A DNA stretch of 64,000 nt from Gemmatimonadaceae bacterium (GTDB lineage: Bacteria; Gemmatimonadota; Gemmatimonadetes; Gemmatimonadales; Gemmatimonadaceae), in NCBI GenBank assembly GCA_036496605.1, contig DASXKV010000051.1, positions 115,804 through 179,803 of the forward strand, written 5' to 3'. The translations under genes and the position numbers were made by a program. Below, piece after piece: positions 52,993 through 61,491 of this stretch. Under the pieces are notes generated by a model, which saw only the letters and a list, made by a program, of their open reading frames with translations, had not been told where the DNA came from and searched no databases. The number at the start of each line of letters is the position of its first letter. The first letter of the stretch is position 1.

Positions 52993-54777
52993 TTACTCCC
53001 GCCGCTTCCGGCGATCGCTCCACCAGATCGCGATGACCATCCAAACGCTCACCGCACCTGCGACCACGAACCCCCACGTGCCGAGCGTCTTGCGCGTCGT
53101 GATCACCATCGCGCTCGCGACGATGATCGCGGCCAGCACCAGCCCGGAGAAGATCCGGTTCGCCACCTTTTGCAAGCCATCGAGAAGGATTCTCAGCTGT
53201 GGCACCTCCACCCGCGTCGCGAACTCGCCCGAGGCGAGACGCTGCGTCACGAGATCGAGGCGATGCGGCAACGCCGTCAGCAAATCGCCACTCTGCATAA
53301 CGAGCTGCATGAGCTTGCGGGGATTGAGCTCGCGGCGGGCTTTGTCGGCGGCGATCTGACTGCCGTACTCGCGAATGGTCGTGATCGGACTGTAGCTCGG
53401 TTCCAGCGCGCGGGTCACCGCGTCCAGATTGAATAGCGCTTTGGCGAGGAGCGTCAGCTCGGCGGGGAGCCGGAGCCCACGGTGAAATGAGATGTTGATC
53501 AACTCGAAGAGAATCGCGCCCGCCTGCACCTCGCCGACGGCGAGGTCGTAATTGCGGGCCACGAGTCCCGCGATGTCGCGGATATATTTGGCGCGATCGA
53601 ATTCCGGCAATTCCTCGCCGATCTCGACGAGCGTCGCCGCCGCGTCGTCGGAGCGATTGTCCGACAGGTCCATCAGCAGGCGGATGATCTGATCGCGGAG
53701 CGCGTTCGAGAGTCGCGCCGTCATCCCGAAGTCGATGAGCGAGAGTCGAACGTCGATGTCGTCCGGCTGGGGTGCCGCGTGCTGCTGTGCTTGCGCCTCG
53801 AGGCGTGCGAGCGGCGTGACGGCTGGGCGCGTCGCGTGGCGACGATCGATGGCTTTCGCTTCCGAGGGCGTGAGTGGATTCTCCGCGTCAGGGAGAACGA
53901 CGAAGACGTTTCCCGGATGCGGATCGGCGTGAAAGTGTCCGTCGATCGTGATCTGCTTCAGGTACGCCCGCGTCAGCTCGTCCGCGACCGCGTGGAAGTC
54001 GTGCTCGATGCGCGTGAGCGGCGAGACCTCGCTGATCTTCTCGCCCCGGATGCGTTCCGTCGTGAGTACTCGGTGGGTCGTGTAGCCTTCGATGACGCGC
54101 GGAATGAGTATTCGTGGAAATTCCGCGAGCGACCGCCGGAACGCCGCTGCGTTGCGCGCTTCGATGCGGTAATCCAGCTCGTCGGCCAACGCTCGTTCGA
54201 GTTGCTTGATGATTCCCACCATGTCGACCCGCAATCCAGCCTCGGTATGCGCGGTGAGAAATCTGGCAAGCTCACGGAAATACTCGATCTCGTCGGCGAG
54301 CTGCGCGCGGATGTTCGGTCGCTGCACTTTCACGACTACCTGTCGTCCATCGCGCAGCGTTGCGGCGTGTACCTGACCGAGGCTCGCCGTGCCAATCGGC
54401 TCATCGTCGAACGTCTCGAACAGCTTGCTGATTCGTGCGCCCAGCTCCGCCTCGATCGTTGCGCGCACGTCCTCGGTCGGAATCGGTCCGACATCGTCCT
54501 GCAGCAGCTCCAGCTCCTCGATGTACGTCGACGGAAGGAGATCAGGACGTGTGGACAGCACCTGTCCGAGTTTGACGTACGCCGGTCCGAGCTCTACCAG
54601 TCGCTTGCGGAATGCTTTCGCCTTTTCCGGCGAGGGTGCTCCATTCGAATCGGCGCTTTCGGGCTCGGGGGCGATGCCCTGCAGCCCTTGCTGCTTCGCA
54701 AAATCGGCCAGCCCATAGCGCGTGAACAGCCCCACCGTCGCTGCGAGCTTCGGCAGATACTTCGGTTCGAGGATCAT
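52993..54777 (-). CDS. UbiB/ABC1 (AarF) family atypical kinase
   Basis: 594 aa from ATG 54777 (MILEPKYLPKLAATVG); the longer frame to 55323 is unsupported. The family KxGQ motif is present (LGPAYVKLGQVLSTRPDLLP near 75), with GTASLGQVHAATL, VVVKVQRPN, the catalytic ADPHPGNVF and LIDFGMTARL. A charged insert of about 45 residues rich in Ala and Gln lies between ADPHPGN and DFG. Two C-terminal helices (IFSGLVLAAIIVASAMVI, WGFVVAGAVSVWMVIAIWW) anchor it in the membrane. The family supports ubiquinone or other isoprenoid lipid metabolism; the substrate here is unknown. Confidence 0.9.
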   Translation of the reverse strand: MILEPKYLPKLAATVGLFTRYGLADFAKQQGLQGIAPEPESADSNGAPSPEKAKAFRKRLVELGPAYVKLGQVLSTRPDLLPSTYIEELELLQDDVGPIPTEDVRATIEAELGARISKLFETFDDEPIGTASLGQVHAATLRDGRQVVVKVQRPNIRAQLADEIEYFRELARFLTAHTEAGLRVDMVGIIKQLERALADELDYRIEARNAAAFRRSLAEFPRILIPRVIEGYTTHRVLTTERIRGEKISEVSPLTRIEHDFHAVADELTRAYLKQITIDGHFHADPHPGNVFVVLPDAENPLTPSEAKAIDRRHATRPAVTPLARLEAQAQQHAAPQPDDIDVRLSLIDFGMTARLSNALRDQIIRLLMDLSDNRSDDAAATLVEIGEELPEFDRAKYIRDIAGLVARNYDLAVGEVQAGAILFELINISFHRGLRLPAELTLLAKALFNLDAVTRALEPSYSPITTIREYGSQIAADKARRELNPRKLMQLVMQSGDLLTALPHRLDLVTQRLASGEFATRVEVPQLRILLDGLQKVANRIFSGLVLAAIIVASAMVITTRKTLGTWGFVVAGAVSVWMVIAIWWSDRRKRRE

Positions 54778-54816
54778 TGGACACGTCCGAAGCACGGAGC
54801 ATGCCCGCTGGGCTAC

Positions 54817-54999
54817 GGGTAGAGAGCTGAGGGTAGAGGCTAGAGAAATTGAGGGTACTGGGTAGAGCCTAAAGCGATGCTCGTAGCGCGTCGCAAACGC
54901 GGCGTTTAGCGTGAAGCGTACTTCGAAGCCACCTGCCCTCAGCTTTCTACCCTCTGCCCTCAGCTCTCTACCCTCTACCTTCAGCTCTCTACCCTCTAC
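54817..54999. repeat. inverted and 21-bp tandem CTCTACCCTCT repeats
   Basis: A left arm GGGTAGAGAGCTGAGGGTAG (from 54817) is complementary to three tandem 21-bp units on the right: 54937-54957, 54958-54978 and 54979-54999, each with CAGCTCTCTACCCTCT or one base different. The third unit ends 3 bp before the cupin gene start, leaving that gene without a Shine-Dalgarno. The same word appears as AGAGGGTAGAGGG at the window end (63973-64000). Confidence 0.85.
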
Positions 55000-55002
55000 G
55001 CG

Positions 55003-55383
55003 ATGTCGGGTCCCGTCAACATCACGCACGTTCCGAAACCCTGGGGTCACGAGACCATTTGGGCGCGCACCGACACGTACGTCGGTAAGATTCTGCACAT
55101 CAATGCCGGCCAGGCGCTTTCGGTGCAGTACCATAACGTGAAGGACGAGACGGTCTACCTGTTGTCGGGAAAAATCATCTATCGCGTTTGGCAGAATGGG
55201 GGCGACGGGGAGCCAACTGACATCGGACTTCGGATCGGCCAAGCCTATCGCATAACGCCGCACACAATCCATCAGATGGAAGCCGTAACGGACTGCGACG
55301 TCCTCGAGGTCTCGACGCCGCATCTCGACGACGTCGTGCGGCTCACGGATCGCTACGGACGGGAGGGAACGAGCGCACCATGA
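55003..55383 (+). CDS. cupin protein, mannose-6-phosphate isomerase-like
   Basis: 126 aa single-domain cupin. Starts VNITHVPKPWGHETIWARTD, the phosphomannose isomerase type II opening, then VQYHNVKDETVYLLSGKI (metal-binding His/Glu set) and YRITPHTIHQMEAVTDCDVL. Probably binds or isomerises a sugar phosphate. It overlaps the nucleotidyltransferase gene by 4 bp, so the two work in one pathway, likely sugar nucleotide synthesis. Promoter and ribosome site fall in the CTCTACCCTCT repeats. Confidence 0.85.
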   Translation: MSGPVNITHVPKPWGHETIWARTDTYVGKILHINAGQALSVQYHNVKDETVYLLSGKIIYRVWQNGGDGEPTDIGLRIGQAYRITPHTIHQMEAVTDCDVLEVSTPHLDDVVRLTDRYGREGTSAP

Positions 55384-56372
55384 AGGTGATCATACCACTG
55401 GCCGGGAAAGGCACCCGTCTCCGGCCCCACACTCACATTACGCCGAAGCCGATGCTCAAGATCGCGGGCAAGCCCGTGATCGATTATGTAATGGAGGACC
55501 TGCAAGCGCTCGGCAACGTCGATCAGGTCATCTACATCACGGGTCACCTCAAGGAGAAGGTCGAGCAGTACGCCCGCGCGAAGTATGCGTTTCCCAGCGT
55601 TTTTGTCGAGCAAAAGGAGCAGCGAGGGACGGCCGATGCGGTCGCGCTCGCCCGTCCGTACATCGACGAACCCGTCATGATCATTTTCGTCGACACGATC
55701 TTCGACGCCGACTTCTCGGTGGTGAAGCGCCACGATGCCGACGGGATCATCTGGGTGAAGGAGGTCGAGGATTATCAGCGATTCGGCGTCGTCGTCACCG
55801 ATCGTGACGGCAACATGACGAAGATCGTCGAGAAGCCGTCGACGCCGATTTCGAAGCGCGCGAATATCGGTTTGTACTATGTGAAAAACTGGAAGCTGAT
55901 GCTCGACGGAATCGATTGGGTGTTGAAGCAGCCGCCGAACAAAGGTGAGTATTATCTCACGGACGCCTTCCAGTACATGATCGACAAGGGTGCGAAGATC
56001 AAAGTCATCGACGTCGAGGGATGGTACGACGCGGGGAAGCTCGACACCCTGCTCGACACGAATCGCACGATCCTCGAGAAGCGGAAGGCGGCGCGACGTC
56101 CCAAGTCGGTGCCGAAGGACGTCACGCTCGTCGATCCCGTGTACATCGAAGACCACGTGACGCTCAAGGCCTCGAAGATCGGTCCAAACGTGTCGGTGAG
56201 CACCGGTAGTACGATCGAAGACTCCGAGTTGAGTGACACGATCGTTGGCTCGAAATCGTCAGTCCGCCGCTCGACGCTCAAGAACTCGATGGTCGGAGAC
56301 GAAGCCGTTGTCGAGGGAATTCACGGCGAGATGACCATCTCCGATCACTCCGAAGTGAGAGGCCGGAGCTGA
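55380..56372 (+). CDS. sugar-phosphate nucleotidyltransferase (RmlA/GlmU-like)
   Basis: 330 aa. The NTP-binding motif PLAGKGTRLRPHTHITPKPM is at residue 6, followed by VMIIFVDTIFDADF and KGEYYLTDAFQYMIDKG. The C-terminal third has hexapeptide-like left-handed helix repeats (VDPVYIEDHVTLKASKIGPN, GSTIEDSELSDTIVG). Likely makes an NDP-sugar (glucose-1-phosphate thymidylyl- or uridylyltransferase class); the exact sugar is not certain. Coupled to the cupin upstream (ATGA), and its stop overlaps the probable CTG start of the ABC ATPase. Confidence 0.88.
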   Translation: MKVIIPLAGKGTRLRPHTHITPKPMLKIAGKPVIDYVMEDLQALGNVDQVIYITGHLKEKVEQYARAKYAFPSVFVEQKEQRGTADAVALARPYIDEPVMIIFVDTIFDADFSVVKRHDADGIIWVKEVEDYQRFGVVVTDRDGNMTKIVEKPSTPISKRANIGLYYVKNWKLMLDGIDWVLKQPPNKGEYYLTDAFQYMIDKGAKIKVIDVEGWYDAGKLDTLLDTNRTILEKRKAARRPKSVPKDVTLVDPVYIEDHVTLKASKIGPNVSVSTGSTIEDSELSDTIVGSKSSVRRSTLKNSMVGDEAVVEGIHGEMTISDHSEVRGRS

Positions 56373-57094
56373 TCGTCGTCGACGCGTTCACGAAGCTGTA
56401 CGGAGATCTCGTCGCGGTCGAGAATCTCTCGTTCAGCGTCGCGCCCGGAGAGGTGCTCGGTCTCGTCGGACCGAACGGGGCCGGGAAGACGACCACGTTG
56501 CGTACGATCTCGGGCATCATCGCTCCAACGCGCGGCACCATCTCGATCGCCGGGCACCCGCTTGCCACTCAACCCGTTCAAGCGAAGCAGCGGCTGGCCT
56601 TCATTCCCGACGAACCACAGCTCTTCGAGTACCTAACGGTGGAGGAGCATTTGCGATTCGTCGGACGCATGTACGGCGTCGCCGACGCGCCGGCGCGCAT
56701 TCCACCGCTCCTGGCCGAGCTCGAGCTGTCCGAGAAGAATCGCGCGCTTCCCACGGAACTATCGCGCGGCATGAAACAGAAGCTCGCGATTGCGTGCGGT
56801 TTGCTGCACGACCCGGCGGCCCTCATTCTCGACGAACCACTCACCGGCCTCGATCCCGCCGGAATGCGCCGCATGCGCCAGACGATCGCCGCGCGCGCGA
56901 GCGACGGTGCCGCCGTCATTCTCAGCTCGCACTTGCTGCACCTCGTCGAGGAGTTGTGCACCAAGCTGCTCGTCATCCATCACGGACGGGCGATCGCTTA
57001 CGGCGCGTTCGACGCCATCGTCGCCGAGCGACCGCAGCTTGCGGGCCGAGGACTGGAGGATGTCTTCCTTGCGCTCACGAGCGATCGCGAATGA
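56369..57094 (+). CDS. ABC transporter ATP-binding protein
   Basis: 241 aa. Family homology (IVVDAFTKLYGDLVAVENLS) begins right after the preceding stop, where the frame has no ATG; CTG 56369 with AGAGG 6 nt upstream is the best start. The first ATG/GTG-type alternative, GTG 56453, would cut off the A-loop. Walker A GPNGAGKTTTL, signature LSRGMKQKLAIA, Walker B ALILDEPLTGLD and a final His of SSHLLHLVEE are intact. It pairs with the membrane protein that starts 10 bp downstream, as an exporter. Confidence 0.85.
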   Translation: MIVVDAFTKLYGDLVAVENLSFSVAPGEVLGLVGPNGAGKTTTLRTISGIIAPTRGTISIAGHPLATQPVQAKQRLAFIPDEPQLFEYLTVEEHLRFVGRMYGVADAPARIPPLLAELELSEKNRALPTELSRGMKQKLAIACGLLHDPAALILDEPLTGLDPAGMRRMRQTIAARASDGAAVILSSHLLHLVEELCTKLLVIHHGRAIAYGAFDAIVAERPQLAGRGLEDVFLALTSDRE

Positions 57095-57104
57095 GCGAAT
57101 AGTC

Positions 57105-58793
57105 ATGGTGGACGCGCTGCTCTACCTCACGCGCGTCAGCATTCGGAACCGCTTCGGCCAACAGGCGCGCCGGCTGCGGCAGCCTCGTTACGCACTCGCG
57201 CTGATTCTTGGCGCCGCCTATTTCTGGCTGATCCTGTTGCGTCCAAGCGTACAGCCAGGCCGCGCGCCGACGTCGCTCTGGACGAACTTCGAGTCGGTCG
57301 TCGCGCTCGGCGTGCTGCTCCTCCTGATCGGAGCGTGGGTGTTCTCGGGCGAGCGTATGGCGCTCGCGTTCAGCCCGGCCGAGCTTCAGTTCCTCTTTCC
57401 CGCGCCGCTCCCGCGCCGAGCACTGATTCTCTACAAGCTCTTCCGGACGCAGCTGGTCATTCTTTTCAATGCGGTGATCTGGGTCTTCGTGCTGCGACGA
57501 TCTGGCTCCGTACTCGCGGCGCCGCTGCGGTTCGTGGGCACCTGGATGCTGTTCACGAATCTGAGCCTTCACCGGCTCGGCGCGGCGCTCGTCCGAACGT
57601 CGCTCGTCGAGCATGGCCGCGCGGGCATTCGTCGAAACCTCCCGGCAATTATCCTCGGGGTTACCGGAGCAATTGCCGTGGGGCTCATTCTCTGGGACGC
57701 GGTGCCGGTGCTTCGCGTTGCACGCGCCGCGAAGGAAATCGCGAGCGGCATCGAGGCTGCCGCCGATCTTCCCGCGGCGCGCGCGCTGCTTTTCGTTCCG
57801 CGATTGATCGTCGCACCGTCGTTCGCGCAGACAACCGCCGGATGGCTGCGCGCGACGGGCGGCGCACTGCTCATCCTCGTCGCACAGGTCGTGTGGGTGG
57901 TGCGCAGCGACGTCGCCTTCGAGGAAGCAGCGGTTCAGGCTTCGATGGAACGTGCACGTCGGATCGACGCGAGGCGACGCCGTACGTCGCAGCCGCGCTC
58001 GCACGCCGGAAAGAAGGTCAAGCGGTCCATCCCGCTCGCGCCTCGTGGTAACCCGGCCGCGGCGATCGTGTGGAAGAATATCTTGCTGCTCATGCGCACG
58101 GGACGCGTCGGCTCGATGGTCGGGCTATGCATGATGGCGATCATCTTCGCGCTGCCAACGATCGAATCTCGTGGCATCGATGGGCGATTCCTCGCGGTCG
58201 TATCGCTGATCATGGTGCTCTTGCTGATCATTCTCGGGTCGCGCGTCCTGCAGAATGACTTCCGGCAAGATGTGGATCATCTTCCGACACTCAAGACGCT
58301 CCCGCTGGCCGGCAATCGAATCGTCGGCGCAGAAGTGATCTCGTCGGCGTTACCAATCTCGGTGCTTCAGCTCATTCTCGTTCTCGTCGCCTTCGTGGCC
58401 ACGTTAGGCGATTCCGATCTCCCCGTCGATCTGGTGCGTCGCACCGCGATCCTCCTGATGTCGCCGTTGATTCTGCTGAGCGTGAACCTAACGACGGTAA
58501 CGATTCAGAACGCGGCCGCGTTGCTCTTTCCAGGTTGGGTACGGGTGACGCCGGTGGTCGGCGGCGGCATCGAAGTCATGGGCCAGGGCATACTTGCGAC
58601 GGGGATGCTGCTCCTCACCTTCATCGTCGCCCTCTTGCCCGCGGCGGCCGCATCCGCCGCCGTCTGGTGGGCGCTCTCGAACGTGCCGAACGCCTGGATC
58701 GTGGCGGTGCTCGCCGCGGCTGGCGCGTTGCTCGGCGAAACCTGGTGGGCGATTCGTGGCCTCGGCCGACGGTTCGAGAGGATGGAGCCTTAG
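57105..58793 (+). CDS. ABC exporter membrane subunit
   Basis: 562 aa, about ten to twelve hydrophobic helices in two groups (residues about 28-250 and 340-560) separated by a basic loop (RARRIDARRRRTSQPRSHAG). Reads like the putative ABC exporter family with LAFSPAELQFLFPAPLPRRA near residue 88. ATG 57105 lies 10 bp after the ATPase stop, with no separate Shine-Dalgarno, so translation is coupled. Substrate unknown. It ends 4 bp into the convergent gene. Confidence 0.85.
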   Translation: MVDALLYLTRVSIRNRFGQQARRLRQPRYALALILGAAYFWLILLRPSVQPGRAPTSLWTNFESVVALGVLLLLIGAWVFSGERMALAFSPAELQFLFPAPLPRRALILYKLFRTQLVILFNAVIWVFVLRRSGSVLAAPLRFVGTWMLFTNLSLHRLGAALVRTSLVEHGRAGIRRNLPAIILGVTGAIAVGLILWDAVPVLRVARAAKEIASGIEAAADLPAARALLFVPRLIVAPSFAQTTAGWLRATGGALLILVAQVVWVVRSDVAFEEAAVQASMERARRIDARRRRTSQPRSHAGKKVKRSIPLAPRGNPAAAIVWKNILLLMRTGRVGSMVGLCMMAIIFALPTIESRGIDGRFLAVVSLIMVLLLIILGSRVLQNDFRQDVDHLPTLKTLPLAGNRIVGAEVISSALPISVLQLILVLVAFVATLGDSDLPVDLVRRTAILLMSPLILLSVNLTTVTIQNAAALLFPGWVRVTPVVGGGIEVMGQGILATGMLLLTFIVALLPAAAASAAVWWALSNVPNAWIVAVLAAAGALLGETWWAIRGLGRRFERMEP

Positions 58794-59341
58794 CGTTTCA
58801 ACTCCTGGAACACGTTGATGCCGGCGCCGATCAGCAGCGATACTGTTCCGTTCACCAGCGCGACGCGCGTGCGATTACTCGTCGCCGGCCGCCAGGAGGC
58901 TTGGGCAAAGCTTCCCGCGTAGGCACCCACGATGCGCGGGACGGCAATGGGATGCTGCCCATGCTGCGTGAAATCGGTGACGCCTTGCCAAAGCGCCCAC
59001 GACAACCGGTTACCTACGCCCCGACAGGGACACGGTTGGTAATCCAACGGGCGCTGAAGCGCCGCGGCGAGTCCCTCGCCGACTGCCTCCTGAATCACGA
59101 ATTCGCCGATGTTCGACGCCGCTCGCTTCCGATAACCCTCCCAGCCCTTGCCCCATTCGGCCGGCTCGTTTTGCATCTGGTCCACCTCTGCGTAGGCGAG
59201 TCCCATGCCGGTTCCGTAGACCAGATCTCGGCCAAAGCGATTGAGTCGTGTCGACGAGTCGCGACCAACGCGCACCTGAGCCTGAGCGGCACCTGCAGCA
59301 ATTGTCAAAAGCACAGCGGCGAGAACGGGGGAGGTGCGCAT
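58790..59341 (-). CDS. secreted hypothetical protein (183 aa)
   Basis: Signal peptide MRTSPVLAAVLLTIAAGAAQAQ. The mature part has a Tyr/Gly-rich stretch (DLVYGTGMGLAYAEVDQMQN), a PCPCRG Cys pair and a C-terminal hydrophobic segment (LVNGTVSLLIGAGINVF). No family recognised. It starts directly after the stop of the upstream lipoprotein gene, so the pair forms an operon. Confidence 0.68.
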   Translation of the reverse strand: MRTSPVLAAVLLTIAAGAAQAQVRVGRDSSTRLNRFGRDLVYGTGMGLAYAEVDQMQNEPAEWGKGWEGYRKRAASNIGEFVIQEAVGEGLAAALQRPLDYQPCPCRGVGNRLSWALWQGVTDFTQHGQHPIAVPRIVGAYAGSFAQASWRPATSNRTRVALVNGTVSLLIGAGINVFQELKR

Positions 59342-59881
59342 TCAGTCCGCCACCGCGTAGCCGGAGAGGTGACTCGTCGTGAAGGTGATTCGCCGTGACA
59401 GCTTGTCGTCGACACCGCCCATGTCCTCGAGCAGCTGCTTCGTTACTGGATCGATGTGATAAACGTGGAGCGTCTCTTGATTGATGTCGTTACGATTGCA
59501 GCGAGAGTAATCGATGGTAATCGTGACGGGCTGCTGAAAGAGGAACGACTGAAAACCGACGGCGCTGACGTCGATCTCCATGTAGTTCGACGCCGGAACC
59601 GTCACCTGGAAGAGCGTCGGAACGGTGAGCACGCCCGCCGGAATCGTGATACCAGTGACGCCTAGGTTCACGCTGCCGCCGAGTAAATCCAGGAGTCCCG
59701 TTGTCGACGTGGTCTGATTCGTCGGACACTCGACGAGCGACGGACCCCTGTCCTGGCTCGGTGAGTTCCCGGGGCTTGGAGCAGTGGCACGTTGCTCGCC
59801 GCAGGAATTGGCGACCAGCATCGCTGCGACGACAGCGATCACTTTGCTCGCGCGCAGTACTTCGTCGTATCTGACGCTCAT
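59342..59881 (-). CDS. hypothetical lipoprotein (179 aa)
   Basis: Signal peptide and lipobox AMLVANSCGE near residue 27. Beta-rich mature domain with TGITIPAGVLTVPTLFQVTV, MEIDVSAVGFQSFLFQQPVT and TFTTSHLSGYAVAD, a pattern seen in ZU5-like or autoproteolytic-type secreted domains; the exact family is uncertain. Adjacent to the secreted protein downstream with no gap. Confidence 0.7.
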   Translation of the reverse strand: MSVRYDEVLRASKVIAVVAAMLVANSCGEQRATAPSPGNSPSQDRGPSLVECPTNQTTSTTGLLDLLGGSVNLGVTGITIPAGVLTVPTLFQVTVPASNYMEIDVSAVGFQSFLFQQPVTITIDYSRCNRNDINQETLHVYHIDPVTKQLLEDMGGVDDKLSRRITFTTSHLSGYAVAD

Positions 59882-59947
59882 TCTCGCTTCCGGAAAGGGA
59901 GGCTCGCAGCCGATCAGCGCGAGCGCCGCTCCGAGGGTGCAACGGAC

Positions 59948-60829
59948 GTGCCTGACTCCAACGAACTCATCGACGAAGGGATTGCTGCAGAAAGGCTTGG
60001 GCTGATCGATCGCGCGGAATCATGTTATTCGCTCGCGGCTCAGAGCGAGGATCCATGTGTTCAGGCCCGAGCCTTCACAAAGCTGGCCGGCGTTCACCGA
60101 TCGCGAGCGGACTGGGATCTCGCCCTCGAATGGGCACGACGAGCGCAGGAGGTCGCGCGCGCGAGCGGAGAGCGCTCGATTGAAAACGAAGCGATCGTCG
60201 CCGAGGCGAATGTCTTGATGTGTCGCGGTGACTTCGCTGCGGCGACATTCGTTTTCGAGTCGCTGCTCGTCTCTGAGCTCGAGCCCAGATTGCGGGGCGT
60301 GGTCCTACAGAATCTCGGGTCGATTCTCGCGCAGAAGGGCCAACTTGGCTCTGCCGAGCGCGCGTTCGCCGAATCGTATGGCTACTTCCGGCAAGCGGGA
60401 TATCGGCGCGGCGAGGCGATCGCCCTCAACAACTATGGCCGGGTGGCTCTGGACCGAAAAAACATCCCGCTCGCCGAGCGTTCACTCGAGGATGCGTTGA
60501 GCCTTGCGCGAGAGGTGGAGGACAGCGATCTCGTAGCGCTCGCGACGCTGAATCTCGCGGAGGCGCTGACGCAGCGCCGCGAGGACAAGCGCGCGAGGGA
60601 TCTCGCGAGTGCGGCCTTCGGTCACTTTCGATCGTCGGGTAATCGCTGGCGGCAGGTCGAGTGTCTGCGCCTGCTCGGCGCCTTGCACGAGCGCGAACAG
60701 TGCACCGACGATGCCGAGCGATGCTTCGAGCGTGGGCTCAAACTGGCCGAAGAGATCGACGCGAAGAGCGAGATCGCGTTGCTTCGGGAGGCGCTCGCGC
60801 GCGTGCGCGCGTCCCGGCACAGAAGCTGA
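59948..60829 (+). CDS. TPR-repeat protein (293 aa)
   Basis: From GTG 59948 with GAGGG about 10 nt upstream; the frame is open back to 59792 but that part overlaps the divergent lipoprotein start. Six or seven tetratricopeptide helices run through the whole protein: CYSLAAQSEDPCVQARAFTK, ALNNYGRVALDRKNIPLAER, ATLNLAEALTQRREDKRARD, CFERGLKLAEEIDAKSEIA. No enzymatic domain or signal peptide. Probably a cytoplasmic scaffold; partners unknown. Confidence 0.75.
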   Translation: MPDSNELIDEGIAAERLGLIDRAESCYSLAAQSEDPCVQARAFTKLAGVHRSRADWDLALEWARRAQEVARASGERSIENEAIVAEANVLMCRGDFAAATFVFESLLVSELEPRLRGVVLQNLGSILAQKGQLGSAERAFAESYGYFRQAGYRRGEAIALNNYGRVALDRKNIPLAERSLEDALSLAREVEDSDLVALATLNLAEALTQRREDKRARDLASAAFGHFRSSGNRWRQVECLRLLGALHEREQCTDDAERCFERGLKLAEEIDAKSEIALLREALARVRASRHRS

Positions 60830-60854
60830 CCGACCCTCCGGAGAGAACGAGACT

Positions 60855-61079
60855 CTAGACGGAGGTGCCCTGAGCGGCCTCCAGAAGCCCGCGGAGCTCG
60901 TCCCCGGTGCAGTCCGGCCAACAGCTCGGCACGCCCTCGACCGCGCGCTCCTCGGACGGCTCCAGGAACGAAGGCCGGGAAAATAGCAGTGAGCGCGGTC
61001 CCCGCTCCATCTCGGGTTTTCGGACGTCGACGGTCCAGACTTCGCCGTCGTGGCCAAGGAAAACGAGACCGAATGGCAT
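60855..61079 (-). CDS. small hypothetical protein (74 aa)
   Basis: Starts MPFGLVFLGHDGEVWTVDVR, with a plausible short beta-sheet beginning, then PRSLLFSRPSFLEPSEERAV and two Cys near SCWPDCTGDEL. The frame extends to 61337, but the upstream part reads like random Arg/Pro. No Shine-Dalgarno is clear. Balanced composition supports a real gene; function unknown. Confidence 0.5.
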   Translation of the reverse strand: MPFGLVFLGHDGEVWTVDVRKPEMERGPRSLLFSRPSFLEPSEERAVEGVPSCWPDCTGDELRGLLEAAQGTSV

Positions 61080-61138
61080 AATGCGGCTCGATTGCGGATC
61101 CGAGAAATCTTGGCGCACAGGATGCGTAGTCCGGCAGC

Positions 61139-61483
61139 ATGGGCGCGAGCAACACGGAAACGAATGTGCAAGATCGCCATCCTTCGCAAGTCCAGGGTGC
61201 TCGCGGGCGGGCGGTGATCGCACTCGCACACCTCGAGCAGGGGCAGCGCGACGCGATGGAGGAGCTCCGGGTAGCTCTCTGCGAATATGTGGGAGCCTTA
61301 CGTCACAGCGGCGTCTCTCGCGATGAGACTCTGGCAAGCATACGAGCGCTCGTCACGGTGCCGGCGACACCCGAGGGGACTCTTGCGCTCACTCCGGTGG
61401 TTCGCGAGGCGCTCGCCGAGCTTACCCTGCGGTGGTGCGAAACCGAGTACGACCGTCTGGCCGAGCAGCCGCGCGCGGTTTGA
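61139..61483 (+). CDS. small hypothetical protein (114 aa)
   Basis: Starts MGASNTETNVQDRHPSQVQG and is largely helical: ALAHLEQGQRDAMEELRVAL, SRDETLASIRALVTVPA, REALAELTLRWCETEYDRLA. Composition is typical of a real protein; no known domain, signal or membrane segment. Convergent with the M20 peptidase, 8 bp apart. Confidence 0.55.
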   Translation: MGASNTETNVQDRHPSQVQGARGRAVIALAHLEQGQRDAMEELRVALCEYVGALRHSGVSRDETLASIRALVTVPATPEGTLALTPVVREALAELTLRWCETEYDRLAEQPRAV

Positions 61484-61491
61484 GCCGCGCC

